A DNA stretch of 64,000 nt from Neoceratodus forsteri (taxonomy: Eukaryota; Chordata; Ceratodontiformes; Ceratodontidae). Where the stretch lies: contig CM057453.1 of NCBI GenBank assembly GCA_016271365.2, positions 1,089,273,001 to 1,089,337,000 on the forward strand. Reading direction: 5' to 3'. The translations under genes were made by a program, and so were the position numbers. The notes beneath the pieces are model-generated. The model saw nothing but the letters and a program-made list of their open reading frames with translations, made no database searches and was not told where the DNA came from. Of the stretch, positions 23,891 to 34,950 are shown piece by piece; the first letter of the stretch is position 1, and each line of letters begins with the position of its first letter.

Positions 23891-24544
23891 AAAGAATATC
23901 AACCAGAAAACATGATGGATTCCCCAGCTAAATGCACCAGATTGATGGCAGGGAAGACAAAGACCCCAACGGCCCCTGCATAGAAGCTAAATTACCATTT
24001 ACAAGTTGAGAAACACCACTCAGTGGCCTGCAGTACTATGGATGTGAGCGCAACACCCTTTCTGAGGATGAAAGCAGAGTGCCTCATGATTCAGATGACA
24101 CTACAGACCTGATCAAAGCAATGAAACAAATGGCAAAGATAGTAGCTAACAGACAAAACTTCACCTTAATAAAAACATAGAAACATAGAATATGACGGTA
24201 GGTGACCACTTGGCCCACCTAGTTTGCCCATTTCCTTCATAATGGATAAGCTGCAGATCCTAGTTAACCAACAGCCTACTTCCTCCTATCTCCCACTAGA
24301 ATTGCCTTATGTCTGTCCCATGCATTCTTGAATTCCCCACTGTTTTTGACTCCACGACCTGCTCAGGAAGCCTGTTTCATGCATCTACAACCCTCTCTGT
24401 GAAAAATACTTCCTCACATTACCTCTGAGCCGTCCCCCCCTCTATCTTCAAATTGTGCCTCCTTGTTCTTGCACATCTCTTTTTTCTGAAAGATGCTACC
24501 CTCTTGGACTTTGTTGATTCCCTTGAGGTACTTGAAAGTTTCTA

Positions 24545-24997
24545 TCATGTCCCCCTCTCCCTCCTTTCCTTGAGGCTATATGTATTAAGCTCCTTTAGTC
24601 TTTCTTCATATGTCTTCTGGTGCAGACCCTGCACCATTTTGGTTGCCCTCCTCTGGACAGCATCCACCCTGTCTATGTCTTTGTGGAGATGGGGTCTCCA
24701 GAACTGCACCCAGTACTCCAGATGTTGTCTCACCAACTGTCTGTACAGAGGGATAACAACTTCCTGTTTTCTAGTGGTGATGCCTCTCCCTGTGCATACC
24801 AGTATCCCCCCAGCCCACCTTACTGCCTTTTCACATTGCTTGCCCACCTTTAGGCCATCTGATATAACTACCCCAGGTCCCTTTCCATTGTTGTTGTCAA
24901 TCTCACCCCCATTGTGTACTCTTCCCTGGGTTTTGTTTCCAAGTGCATTACTTTGCACTTCTTTGCATTGAAAATAAGTTGCCATACATTTGACCAT
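24545..24997 (-). pseudogene. CR1 ORF2 C-terminal region (copy c)
   Basis: A 150-residue open segment with GITTRKQEVVIPLYRQLVRQ, HLEYWVQFWRPHLHKDIDRV, DAVQRRATKMVQGLHQ and ERLKELNTYSLKERRERGT, collinear with copies b and d. The frame is lost 3' of this point. Confidence 0.82.
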
Positions 24998-25164
24998 TCC
25001 TCCAACCTTGCCAAGTCCCTTCTCATCCTTTCCACCCCACCTTGTGTATCAACCCTGTTGCAGATCTTAGTGTCATCTGCAAAAAGACATACTTTTCCTT
25101 CCAGTCCATCTGCAGTGTCACTTATAAAGACATTAAAAGGACTGGACCCTGTACTGAACCTCAC
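24868..25164 (-). pseudogene. CR1 reverse transcriptase FADD segment (copy c)
   Basis: The segment shows NVFISDTADGLEGKVCLFAD followed by DTKICNRVDTQGG, so the catalytic FADD motif is intact. RRDLARLEEWSNVWQLIFNA and KKCKVMHLETKPRE follow. It is frameshifted relative to the upstream palm and the downstream C-terminal segment. Confidence 0.82.
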
Positions 25165-25537
25165 GGTACCCCACTAGTAACTCCCTTTCTTCACTGTGGA
25201 CTCTGTTTACTATTATCCTCTGTATCCTGTTGTCCAGCCAATGTTTTACCCAGGCTACCACACTTGGACCCACTCCTAGGCTGGCTAATTTGTTTATTAA
25301 TCTTTTGTGCGGGACTGTGTCAAATGCCCTACTAAAGTCTAGGTAGGCCATGTCCACAGACCCTCCCTGGTCTACTGCTTTGGTCACCCAGTCAAAGAAA
25401 TCAATTAGATTCATCTGACATGACTTTCCTGCTGTGAAGCCATGCTGCCTTGGGTCCTGTGCCCCTCTGGCCTCTTGGTACTCAACAATACTTTCCTTTA
25501 GAAGTGATTCTATCACTCTCCCTATCATAGAGGTCAA
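25133..25537 (-). pseudogene. CR1 reverse transcriptase fingers and palm (copy c)
   Basis: Visible blocks are MIGRVIESLLKESIVEYQEA, QDPRQHGFTAGKSCQMNLID and GSVDMAYLDFSRAFDTVPHK, the last with the catalytic aspartate, then WVKHWLDNRIQRIIVNRVHS. It is collinear with copy b. Confidence 0.85.
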
Positions 25538-27014
25538 ACTGACAGGTCTGTTATTTCCTGCCTCTGTCTTGCTCCCACTTTATCAAGGGAATCACATCCA
25601 CCCTCCTCCAGTCCTCAGGTACCACACCATCCTCCCATGATTTGTTAAAAAGAGTAGTCAGTGGTGTTACTAGTGCTCCCTGAAAACAAACTTCTTAAAA
25701 ATTACAAAAGGATGGAGGATGTGGAGGAAAGGGTGGTGCACCTCATGACCACTATGGATAGATGTGACTGGCTCATGATCTGTCTCTTGGTATGGGAACA
25801 TGAATTATTGTAAAACTTGATGATCTGGAGGGCTGAAGTAAGAAGCAAAACCTCCATTCATATGGAGTCCCAGAAGGAGCAGAAAAAACAACTAATAATA
25901 TAATATCCTTTTACAAATGTTAAGAAAAGCATTACTGCACCTCTCTGAGGGTTTTGATCTATGTAATACAAAGCAAACCCACAAAGCACTGGGTCAAAAG
26001 CCCATAAGCCCTGCAGCCTATCCCCAATCCATCCTGAAAAAGCTCACCTTGTATCTAAGTAAAGAAGGACCTGTTCAAGTAAGCCTGGCAATAAAAATAA
26101 CTCAGATATAAAGGAAATAAAATTACTATACACAGTGATTATACTACTATGGTACAGGACAAAAGGAGAGTAGTGTGTGTGGGGGGGGTAATAAAACAAG
26201 TGAGAACAAAAAACCTAAAAGCCCAACTCTTTTATCAAGCCAGACTGAGAACTGACGCACCAAATGGCACACAAATATTTGCAGTCCTATGGGAAGCCTT
26301 TCCTTATATTGAGGAACTATGTATTCAATTCTGCTGCCCAGCAAAGACCAATTGAGATGGGCTTGCTGAGGTCAGCCATGGAGATGTCATGTTGAGGATC
26401 TCAGAAATAGAGATACAAGGACCAGGCACCCCCATCCCTCCATGCAGACATTCAATTACTCCTCAGGTCTATCTGGAGGAGAAGAAACCAAGACTGGACA
26501 GTCCCAAGCAGAGGGAGATACTAACAGAGACAGATGAACAGTCCTTGTGAGAAATGATCCATACTTCATACTGAACCACTCCAGTCACATGTGGATCTGA
26601 ATGCTGTGCAGGGACCAGAGGAACTATAGGGAGAATAAAATGTACACATGGTTCCTCAAACCACGGTGAACTGGAGGACTGAATTATTACACAACACAAC
26701 AAGAATATAATATGGATTCAGACAGTGGAGACAGTGTAGTTACAACACCATACATGTCCAATAGACAACAACAAGAAGGACAGGATCCTTTTTTGAATAA
26801 GGAGTTATACCACAGGGACCACGGGACAATCAGGCACCATCAGATACAGAGGGATACAGGTATCAGAAATTATATGAGCTATAGAGTGGAAGGTGACAAA
26901 GACCAAATACATACATGCAGGGGCAGATATATAAACCCCAGAGGAGGGGGTGGAGGGTGGAAGATGAGGCAGACGAAGAGGGGAGAGGGAGATTCAGGAC
27001 ATGGGGGGTAACAG

Positions 27015-28128
27015 TAGTCTTTAACCTGAGTGGCAGAGAACTCATGACAATAGAGGAACAAGTCCTAAGGAAAGAGTTATCTTTTCATCAATGAAAAATG
27101 TAACACTTGCCAACTGGAAATTGACCTGCAAAATTCTATAGAAAACTTAGACTGACGGATTAGTTTAGTGAGAAACTGCAGAACCAGTTACAAGAAAACA
27201 AAGATTACAACAAGCACTAGGAACAAAATCAAGCTTTAATCTCCCTAGAGGAAGAATTTAATTGAGGCATACATAAATATAGTAGAAAGGAAATCAGGAA
27301 AATGTCAGAGAAAGAGGATCTGAAACCAAAATTTGATAATTTAACAGAACAAGAAAAGACACCTTGAAAGGGTTGGAGAAGATAAAACCTTGGTTATAAA
27401 ACCTGCCAATAAAGGTGGGGAGACTGTATTATGGAAGTACAAAGAATATGAAGGAGTGTTAAAGACAACTAGGGGACAGTGAAATATAACACACTTGACA
27501 GAGATCCAACAGCAGAGATTAGGCAAAACATAGCGGACTTATTGGGTCAAGTGGTTGAGATGGGATGGTGCTCAGAGGAAGAGAAGATCATGTTACAAAA
27601 AACTTCTCCTAGGGTACCACTGTTCTATGTGCTACCCAAAATTCATAAAGACCCTGACAAACCACCAGGCAGACCCATAGTATCAGGTGTAGAATCCATT
27701 TTGGTGCCATTATCCAAACACACTCATTTTCATATTAATACAGAAGTGAGCAACAAGGGGACTTATGTCAGGGATTCTAGCCATAAGATAGACATTATAA
27801 GAGAAATTAATCAGGACAACAGTAATTGGAATGAACTTTGGTTGGTTACATTTGATATTAAAGATTTGTATGCCAGCATAGTACATGGAGAAGGATTGGA
27901 GTCACTACTAAAGGCATTAAAGGGAAAAGCAGAAGAACATCCACCTAGTGAATTTCTATATAGAATGGCAGAAATAGTACTGAAAATGTTTTTTAAATTT
28001 GAGGAAGAATTCTTCCTTCACATGAGAGGAACAGCTATGGGAAGTACTGTGGCCCTACCTATGCCAACCTATATATGTGGGAAATAGACCAGACTTACGT
28101 TCATGGACAAGATAGTGAAACTCTTCCC
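27015..28128 (+). pseudogene. Penelope-like reverse transcriptase, N-terminal half
   Basis: Near 27018 the sequence reads VFNLSGRELMTIEEQVLRKE, a conserved lead-in of Neptune-type Penelope-like proteins. The open segment from 27479 contains FYVLPKIHKDPDKPPGRPIV (the family-defining block), NELWLVTFDIKDLYASI with the first catalytic aspartate, and MRGTAMGST (the G-T-A-M-G motif). Near 28055 a frame change is needed to continue into a YANLYMWEIDQTY-like block that ends at the insertion point. A degenerate N-terminal frame (26712-27011) lies upstream and may belong to the same protein. Confidence 0.85.
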
Positions 28129-28228
28129 CAGGAATTTTCAAGACTATGATATTTGAAAAGTTTGCATTATAGCAATTTGAATTTACTTGTTTGCCATTTG
28201 CTGATGGTGGCTTCTGTTTGTTGTATGT
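28129..28228 (+). repeat. left terminal inverted repeat of the nested element
   Basis: It pairs with 33623-33724. The outer tip GGAATTTTCAAG is exact, the middle about 35 bases are diverged, and the inner block GAATTTACTTGTTTGCCAT through CTGTTTGTTG is strong. Confidence 0.8.
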
Positions 28229-28574
28229 CAACAGGGTCATATGTGTCATCAATTTTGTATGAACTGAAGGGCAATGATGGAGATTTAGGGATAGCTTTTC
28301 ATGTAATAAATCTAAGCATGTGGCTAAAAATAATGGCAAATTCGGTATCAGTAAAAGGTTTTTAATTTTTATGTCATATGAATATAATCTAGAGGTTCAT
28401 GAAGTCAATAGTAACATAATCATAAAGTCACAATTTTGACCCGACAGTTTTGGAAATCAAAAAGACTGTAGATGGGGATATATAAAGACATTTTCTGTGA
28501 AATTGTTATTGCATCAATGGATATTGAAATGGTTGTTTTAGAAGAAAATATTTCTGGAAAAAAGCAAAATAAAT

Positions 28575-31500
28575 AATTTTTATTTCTTTTTTCAGGACCT
28601 GAGACAGCATGGCTGGCGAGCACCCTGTAGCACTAAAAGCACCTGCTGTAAGTTGAGGTGGACAAGCCACTGCACCATAGAGAACATATGCATAATTAAA
28701 ATCAAGAAAACGTCTAACATAATAAGACCTTTGACATCAACCAGTCGGTCCAATATTGAAGAGGTTGCACATAGGAGACAATTGTGCATTGACCCAAGTA
28801 TCAGACTCGATGACATATGCAAGAACATGCCTTTTGAACTTGATAACATGCATCATGGGCATCACAGACAGTGCTACCAGTCATTTACAAATGTCAAATA
28901 CCTTAGGAAAAGGAAGTGTTAGGTTGATGACGACGGAGGACCAACAGCCTTCAATCTCCCAAAGGAGCAGAGCTAAAACATCCTCTCAAGTGTTATTTCC
29001 TTTGTACCAGTGCATTATATGTGGAAAAGAGATGAGTGGATTTCAGGAGTAAATAAGAAGACAAAAACTAGGTAAAAACTGATGCCGTGTGTAACAAAAA
29101 CTGCAGAAATATCTATCAAAGAAGCAGCAGAGGTGAAACATGATGATAATCTACTATGCATCATTCGAGATGTTGATTTAATTGCAAGGAAGGCTCATTA
29201 CCACCACTCTTGTCACCGCGATTATACAAGGAAAGATGACAGAAATGTAGTAGTGGACTAAACTGGTGAAAGTGTCAAGCAAATCAGAGCCCATGAAAAG
29301 GCATTTGAGCATATCACCAAATATGTTGAAAAGAAAATCATCAGAGGATCACAGGTTGAATGAGTGACAATGTCACATGAGAGGTACTGTCTGTTTATGT
29401 AGGCTCATTACCCAGAATTCTATAATCCTAATTACAAAACAGACAAGATGAAAAACAAGTTGATCAAACACTTTGGTCAGAGGATAAGGTTCTGGCAGCC
29501 AAACATTAGAAGTGAACTTGTTTATGCTGATGAACTCCCAACTGGTCAAGCTGTGGAGATTGCATTTGAATCTGCTGCATCAGATGACAGAAGACTTGAA
29601 GAGGCAATGACTCTTTTGGTCATCTCATCATAGATTCCTTCAGGGAATCACTGGAGCTTCCCTGGCCACCTTCTTCAGGTTTCCTGCTCTTCAACACCAT
29701 CTCACCTCCAGATGTGCTTATAAAATTCCAGGCCTATCTCATTTCTGGCTGATCTAATTCTATGAATACCACAAGATGAAGAGAGAGGTTGATGAATGCA
29801 GTTGGTTAAGATATTTGCTATGCAGTGAGTTGTGGTCAATGGAAAATGCCAAAACATCTCTTTCTAGGAATAACTGTAAGACACATCACTGGTAGCTCTG
29901 AAATCATGAGTATTCTGATAGCTTCGGACACCGTGTGTCCTATTCAACCCTTTGGAGCTAGAAACTGCTATGTGTGATAGCGGCATTGAGCGTGACAGCA
30001 CTCTACCTGTAACCCTAGACACTGACAGAAATATTATGATGCATGTTTGCTGGGACAATTTTGATCTTAATGAAGAAACCCCCTTCTGGTGCTGGCACAA
30101 CATATTCAACTCATGGTATTGTAATGCAGGAAAAGGCAGAGGAATGCCTGCTTACATCTGTGGGATCTAGCCAGCCCAAAGGCAAAAAGAGATCTGTTAA
30201 ATACAACCCTCAAGAGCTTGAACCGTCCTTTACTAAGCAACATGTTGACCAAACCTGACTGTAGTTCAGACCGCCACCTCTGTTCAAGAGATTGTGAACC
30301 ACTAAGCTTGTGTATCAGATTTCATGCATTTTTTCTACAGATGCCTGATGTATGGCAGAATACAATCTGTTCCTGGGTGGACAGGCTGGGTATCTTCCAC
30401 AGGGGGACCACTCAGGAGCAGTGCAGAGACAAACAAATGTTGACTACATGGCACCAATCAACTTTTCTATTACAGAGAACTCCACTGTTCAACATGTACT
30501 GCAGGTATCACAAAATGCTACCAGAGAGGTTGGCCAACAGTACAGAATTGCTACTTTTGATCTTGCTGTTGCAAAGAAGGCATATGCTATTGTGTGGCAA
30601 ATGGACGCCAGTTCAGTGATGTCATTGTGTGACTTGGTGTTTTCTACACAATTTGCTCATACTTAGGAGACCTTGGGAAATTGCTACATGGTACTGACTT
30701 TGCTGACATCATCATTGAGTCAGAGGTGTGTGCCAGTGGCTCTGTTGAAAAAGTATTGAGTGGCAAACACTAGAACAGGGTCATGTGTGTGTATAAGCTT
30801 ACCCTTGAGGCACTTGAATGCCTTCTGTTTCAGTTGTTCCAAAACAGCACTGATGAACAGTCATTGGCAGAAGAGGTCAAAGAAGAGGTGAAAAGGCTAC
30901 TGAAAAGACCAGGGTCTGACACATTACATAAGGCAGTTGCCAGTGACTCTTATCACCAACTTTGCAAAAAGTACTTCAAGTTTAAAGAGAAAGTGAGGCA
31001 TGGCAAACTTAGGAAGACAGCACACTTTTGGATTCAGTACATGGACCGAATCTGGTTAGTGCTTTGGTTTCTGCATGCTACCAAGGAGAACAACTTTGAC
31101 CTGCACCAAGCATGTGCTGAACAACTTTGCCCTCTGCCTTTTAGCCTGGATCACCAAAACTACACAAGGTATCTATCTGTCTATTTTCTGACACTCCTGA
31201 ACCTAGAGCATACTCATCCTGGAGCTGATGCCTTGCTGTGGAATGGTGGGTTCAGTGTGTGTAGCTCCAATGTGCCAGCATCAAGAAATGCTGTTGATTA
31301 GACCATTGAAAAGTCAATTGACCTGTCAAGTCCAGTGGAGATATTGTTGGATTCAGCAGGATTTATCTAGCCTACTATCGGTGGTGTGTAACAAGGGATG
31401 CTTGGGCAAGCTATGTGACTGCCACACTTGAAACCACTGGAATGGTAGACTCGTCGGAGTCCTTTCACAAAGATGCTAAGCCTGCAGAGATGGCAAGCAG

Positions 31501-33283
31501 TGAGAAGGATGTAAAGCAGCTGATCAATGCATTCAGAAACTTCATTAATCCTTTTGAGATTGAAGTCAAAGAGGCACTATTCCATCTCTCATCAGGTGCA
31601 CGAGCCCCAGGAGGTGTTGAAAATGACTTCATCAGTGCTATAAAACTGGGAAAAGAAGCCTTTCAACAATTTGTGGAGACAAGGCTTGTTGACAAATCAG
31701 TTCCATTTCATGAGCCCTTGAAAAAGCAGTCACTAAAGGCATTTGCTTCCCTTAAGCAGCCAAAGAAACTCAGATCCTCACAAAAGAAGACTGTTCAGCT
31801 GACTACACAAAGAAACCTCTTTGGGCAACTGCTAATGCTTTCAGAACAGAATAACCTTAGCATGGAGAAGGCGCTCTCATATCCATTGAGTCCACTGCCA
31901 TGGTCACTAGCAACTTCAGATGGCCTACCAGTGAAGACAGAAAAATCCACCTTCTTCACACACTTGAAGATGAGACAGCACTCAGTACAATGAATTGGGA
32001 TGAAGACAAACTTTACATCTGTGATGGCAATGCACTTCTCCAGTCAATGACTGGTCTACTGTAGACATTTGGAGAGTTAGCTGAAAAGGTCTTCAGTGCG
32101 TTACCAAAGGTACAAAGGTTGGACTATGTAGCAGACACATACAAATATAATTCCATAAAGTCAGCTGAACGTACTGTAGAAGATGAGGATCATCAGATTC
32201 TTACTTGGTGAAAGGTCCATCAACAAAGGTGCCAAGAGATTGGAAATCCTTTCTCACAAACAATGACAAGACAAATGTGATCGAGCTTCTTCTCAATGAG
32301 TTACAAAAGAAAACATATGCTCCAAGACTAATGGGACATCAAATCTTTTTGCCTGAGGAAAACTGTATCTCTTTGACAAGCCTTAACAGAATCACAACAC
32401 AGAGCGCACTGTACCAGAGCTTTCTTCCTCTCAGGAAGAAGCGGATATACGATCATTGCTTCACTGCTTTCATGCAGCGTGTCATCATCCTCAACTGACA
32501 TCATCATCAGATCACCAGACACAGATGTATTTCTGCACTGCTGTACTATAGCAATCAAACATAGAAGAACATCTACTTTGACACAGGAGTGGCAAATAAA
32601 TGTCAACTTTGAACATGAAAACTCTAGTCCAGATTCACGGTGCTGAGATATGTAGTGCACTGATTACACTGCATGCATTTTCAGGGTATGACAGCACAAG
32701 TGCAATTGTTAGGAAAGGGAAAATCAAACTCAACAGCATCCTGCAAAAACAAAAGGAGTATATGGCAACTTTCCAAGCACTTGGTGACACAGAACATGTA
32801 CGGGATGTCACCCATGCTGACCTTGAAAGATTTGTCTGCTGCTTGTATGGGCAGCTGTCATATACTGATATAAACAAACTTCACTATGACATTGCAAGGC
32901 AGAAATGTCACACAGGAAGCAGTCAACTATTGTCAAATTATGATGGCATTGATCTGAGTCTGCTGCCTCCAGGTAGGTCAGCATTGAGAATGCATGTACT
33001 GAGAGTGAATTACCAAGCCCTTGTCTGGAAAAATGCCCATGTGTTACACTCTAACATCCCAAGTCCAGAAACACATTGGTGGAAGCTTGATGAAACAGGA
33101 ATCCTGGAGTATGACTGGTGTGATGGCGACATTATACCACAGGAACTGGTGGACATTTTGTCCCAGGAGGAGATCCTGAATCAGTCAGATGAGGAAGATG
33201 ACAATGACATTCTTTCTGCCAGCCTGGCAGATAAGATCTTTGATGCTGAGGAAGAAAACAGTGGTGATGAAGATGACAACTAA
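28575..33283 (+). pseudogene. large uncharacterised element protein, possible PIN/FEN-like C-terminal domain
   Basis: About ten collinear open segments on the plus strand form one decayed protein. I recognise the block order as that of a family of long uncharacterised proteins common in repeat-rich metazoan genomes. N-terminal cysteine/histidine blocks come first (HHGHHRQCYQSF at 28850, HYHHSCHRDYTRKDDRN near 29200). Then come a TFDLAVAKKAYAIVWQ block (30545), HFWIQYMDRIW (31027), AFRNFINPFEIEVKEALF (31530), and acidic clusters EEAD (32435-32446), PDTD (32515-32526) and GYDSTSA (about 32684). An acidic tail ends at 33283. A CT-rich AG boundary at about 28575-28592 looks like a splice acceptor. 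The three acidic clusters resemble the metal-binding aspartates of PIN/FEN-type nucleases; this is inference. AATAAA near 33472 may serve as a polyadenylation signal. Confidence 0.65.
32600..33283 (+). pseudogene. C-terminal open segment of the nested element protein
   Basis: The longest intact piece of the nested protein (227 residues). It holds HAFSGYDSTSAIVRKGKIKL near the start, a FVCCLYGQLSYTDINKLHYD block, LLPPGRSALRMHVLRVNYQA, HWWKLDETGILEYDWCDGDI and a strongly acidic C-terminus (runs of D and E from about residue 200). It is the best query for identifying the family. The acidic tail and the GxD motif recall nuclease-type proteins, but no function is demonstrated. Confidence 0.65.
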
Positions 33284-33622
33284 ATTATAATGGCAAAACT
33301 ATTATTGTTACAGTGTGTCAATTTAACCATACACTTATACAACAAGTATTGTTATAACTCTATATTCTGATACCACTAATTTCCGGTTTCAGTGACATTG
33401 CAAAGTACTCATGTATACACCAATATGATGTCATTACTGATGTTACCATTGAGCTGAATCTTTTCCAATTATAATAAAGTCATAGATGAGTATGTAACCT
33501 TTTTATTGATACCCATTTTGTTATTGTTTGATTTACATATATAGAATTAAATCAACAAAAAATACCTCTGCCCCATCTTTGTTGTTTTTTTCTTTTCTGC
33601 TGTACAGTGGTCACACACGTTA

Positions 33623-33724
33623 GCCTGCAGCAAACAAAAGCTACCATTGCCAGATGGCAACAAGTAAATTCTAAACTATTAGAGTGTAAGCTTCTAAGAA
33701 AGCAATGACTTGAAAATTCCCTAT
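33623..33724 (-). repeat. right terminal inverted repeat of the nested element
   Basis: Reverse-complement partner of 28129-28228. The tip is CTTGAAAATTCCCTA. The exact last base is uncertain because the flanks do not give a clear target duplication. Confidence 0.78.
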
Positions 33725-33739
33725 AGAGGCGGGGTAATG

Positions 33740-34923
33740 ATAGCCCATGGACTATTAAGTTTTGGACCAAACAGTAAATCCATTTTTCAATAAAATAATA
33801 AAATGGAAGTGATATATTGATACCATTTTGATGATATGGCAAGGTACAGAATCAGACTTGGGGAGATTCTATGACTACTTAAACAGTAAAAACCAAAACC
33901 TAGAATTCACAATGACAGCAAACAAAGACAGCATATCATTCCTGGATTTAAAGATATGCAAAGGACAGAAGGGACTGGAAACAACACTGTACAGAAAAGT
34001 AGTGGACAAAAACACCAGTTTACATTACAGGAGTTACCACAACCCAAAACTGAAATCAAGTATCAAACCCAATTTATTCAAGATAAGAGGAAATGCAGTG
34101 AGGATTCAGAATACACAAAGGCTGCAGAAGACACGGGGAACAGATTTGCTTCACAGGGATATAAGTATCCCTTAGGAAGGAAGCACATTTTCGAGGTATC
34201 CAACAAACCAAGAGGAGAATATCTAACAACACAACCCAGGGGAGAAGCAGGAGCTAGGCTAGTCTTTTCTATGGCTTACAGTCATTTGAGTTGGAAGGTC
34301 AAAACAATCTTTTTGGACAATTGGCACAGAGTTCAGATGGGAGATATGGGGGTAGCACATGTTAGGAACCCCCCTTTTGCTCACATCAAAGAGAGCCAAA
34401 CAGTCAGGAGAACTAGTGCATACCCAGCATTACACCCCTGAACCAGTAAGAAGTCAACTATTACTGTGTTCACTGGCAGAAAGAAGTTTTCCTGTGGACA
34501 TTGTTTCCAATGCAGAAACACAAACAAGAAGAATACTTTTGAAGCTCCATATGCAAACAAAAATACCCAATAAGACAACATATCAATTTGGGGATGGATC
34601 ATGGTGTCTATGTGCTTCATTGCCTTGTGATAAACTATATGTGGAAGACAACCCAGGAATTGAGAAATCACATAAGTGAACACGAAAGCAATATTCATTT
34701 AGGAGACAACAATTCAGCAGTTGCTAAACACTTTCATGGAGTGGGTCACTCTGTTTCCTCATTGCACTTCTGGGGTCTGGAGCATGTTGATAAACCCATT
34801 AAAAGTGACAATGACTGGGATACAGCACTTCGTAAGAGAGATGTATACTGGATTGTTACTTTGGACTGTTTAAATCCTCAAATTGGACTACATGAAGAGT
34901 GTGAATGGAACCTATATTGGTAG
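33740..34923 (+). pseudogene. Penelope-like reverse transcriptase C-terminal half with GIY-YIG region
   Basis: The palm motif that should read YIDD reads YIDT at 33813-33824, so the second catalytic aspartate is lost. It is followed by ILMIWQGTESDL and a SISFLDLKICKG block (about 33930-33960), which belong to the palm/thumb. At 34493-34513 lies a CGHCFQC cluster, the zinc-binding linker of Neptune-type elements. The GIY-YIG region (about 34590-34923) has GVYVLHC (GIY part), then LYV (YIG part) in another frame, a conserved HISEHESNIHLGDNN helix and a WNLYW end. At least three frame changes occur. Confidence 0.82.
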
Positions 34924-34950
34924 GATTCCCATTGGGATACCTCCCTTTTT

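Larger units (their letters stand above)
24175..25670 (-). mobile_element. CR1-type LINE fragment, copy c, inserted in L1 ORF1
   Basis: Minus-strand CR1. The 3' tail at 24175-24200 carries the same AACATAGAAACATAGAATAT motif as copy b. Coding blocks, read 3' to 5' on the plus strand, are the C-terminal region (24545-24997), the FADDTKICNRVD region with the catalytic motif (24868-25164) and the fingers/palm region (25133-25537 and up to about 25665). It is truncated close to the position where copy b is truncated, although a few more residues of similarity (ALVTPLTTLF) extend to about 25675. It splits the L1 ORF1 remnant and is therefore younger than it. Confidence 0.88.
23900..26115 (+). pseudogene. 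L1-type ORF1 remnant, interrupted by CR1
   Basis: Two parts flank the CR1 insertion. Left (about 24080-24170) reads DLIKAMKQMAKIVANRQNF. Right (about 25685-26112) has a coiled-coil-like RMEDVEERV block, then ALLHLSEGFDL and a HKALGQKPISPAAYP block. The right blocks resemble the RNA-binding part of L1 ORF1p (RAHRALG-like core, then an IL-K-L-Y strand). ORF1p is an RNA chaperone that packages LINE RNA. Several frame breaks are present. It differs from the zinc-knuckle ORF1 at 57960. Confidence 0.6.
28129..33724 (+). mobile_element. 5.6-kb TIR element of unknown class nested in the Penelope-like element
   Basis: The two ends are inverted copies of each other over about 100 bp. The tips read GGAATTTTCAAG at left and its complement CTTGAAAATTCC at right; about 35 bases inward lies GAATTTACTTGTTTGCCAT at left against TGGCAACAAGTAAATTC at right, followed by a matching TTTGTTTG block. 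The insert splits the Penelope-like reverse transcriptase, so it moved in as a unit. Internally it encodes one large decayed protein on the plus strand and no recognisable DDE, RNase H-like, tyrosine recombinase or reverse transcriptase domain. Left and right flanks do not show a clear target duplication. Confidence 0.75.
26150..34950 (+). mobile_element. Neptune-type Penelope-like element, split by an insertion
   Basis: Penelope-like elements are eukaryotic retroelements whose reverse transcriptase is related to telomerase and is usually joined to a GIY-YIG endonuclease. Here the N-terminal region and first half of the reverse transcriptase lie at about 26700-28128. The second half, a cysteine-rich linker and the GIY-YIG region lie at about 33740-34923. 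The two halves are separated by the TIR element at 28129-33724. The 5' limit is uncertain. The second catalytic aspartate is lost and frames are broken, so it is inactive. Confidence 0.85.

Noticed and set aside
32600..33283. A host gene for the acidic C-terminal protein
   Set aside because: Upstream parts are decayed and the whole lies between terminal inverted repeats inside another retroelement.
28129..33724. Assignment of the nested element to hAT from its CAGG-like tip
   Set aside because: No 8-bp target duplication and no hAT transposase blocks are visible.
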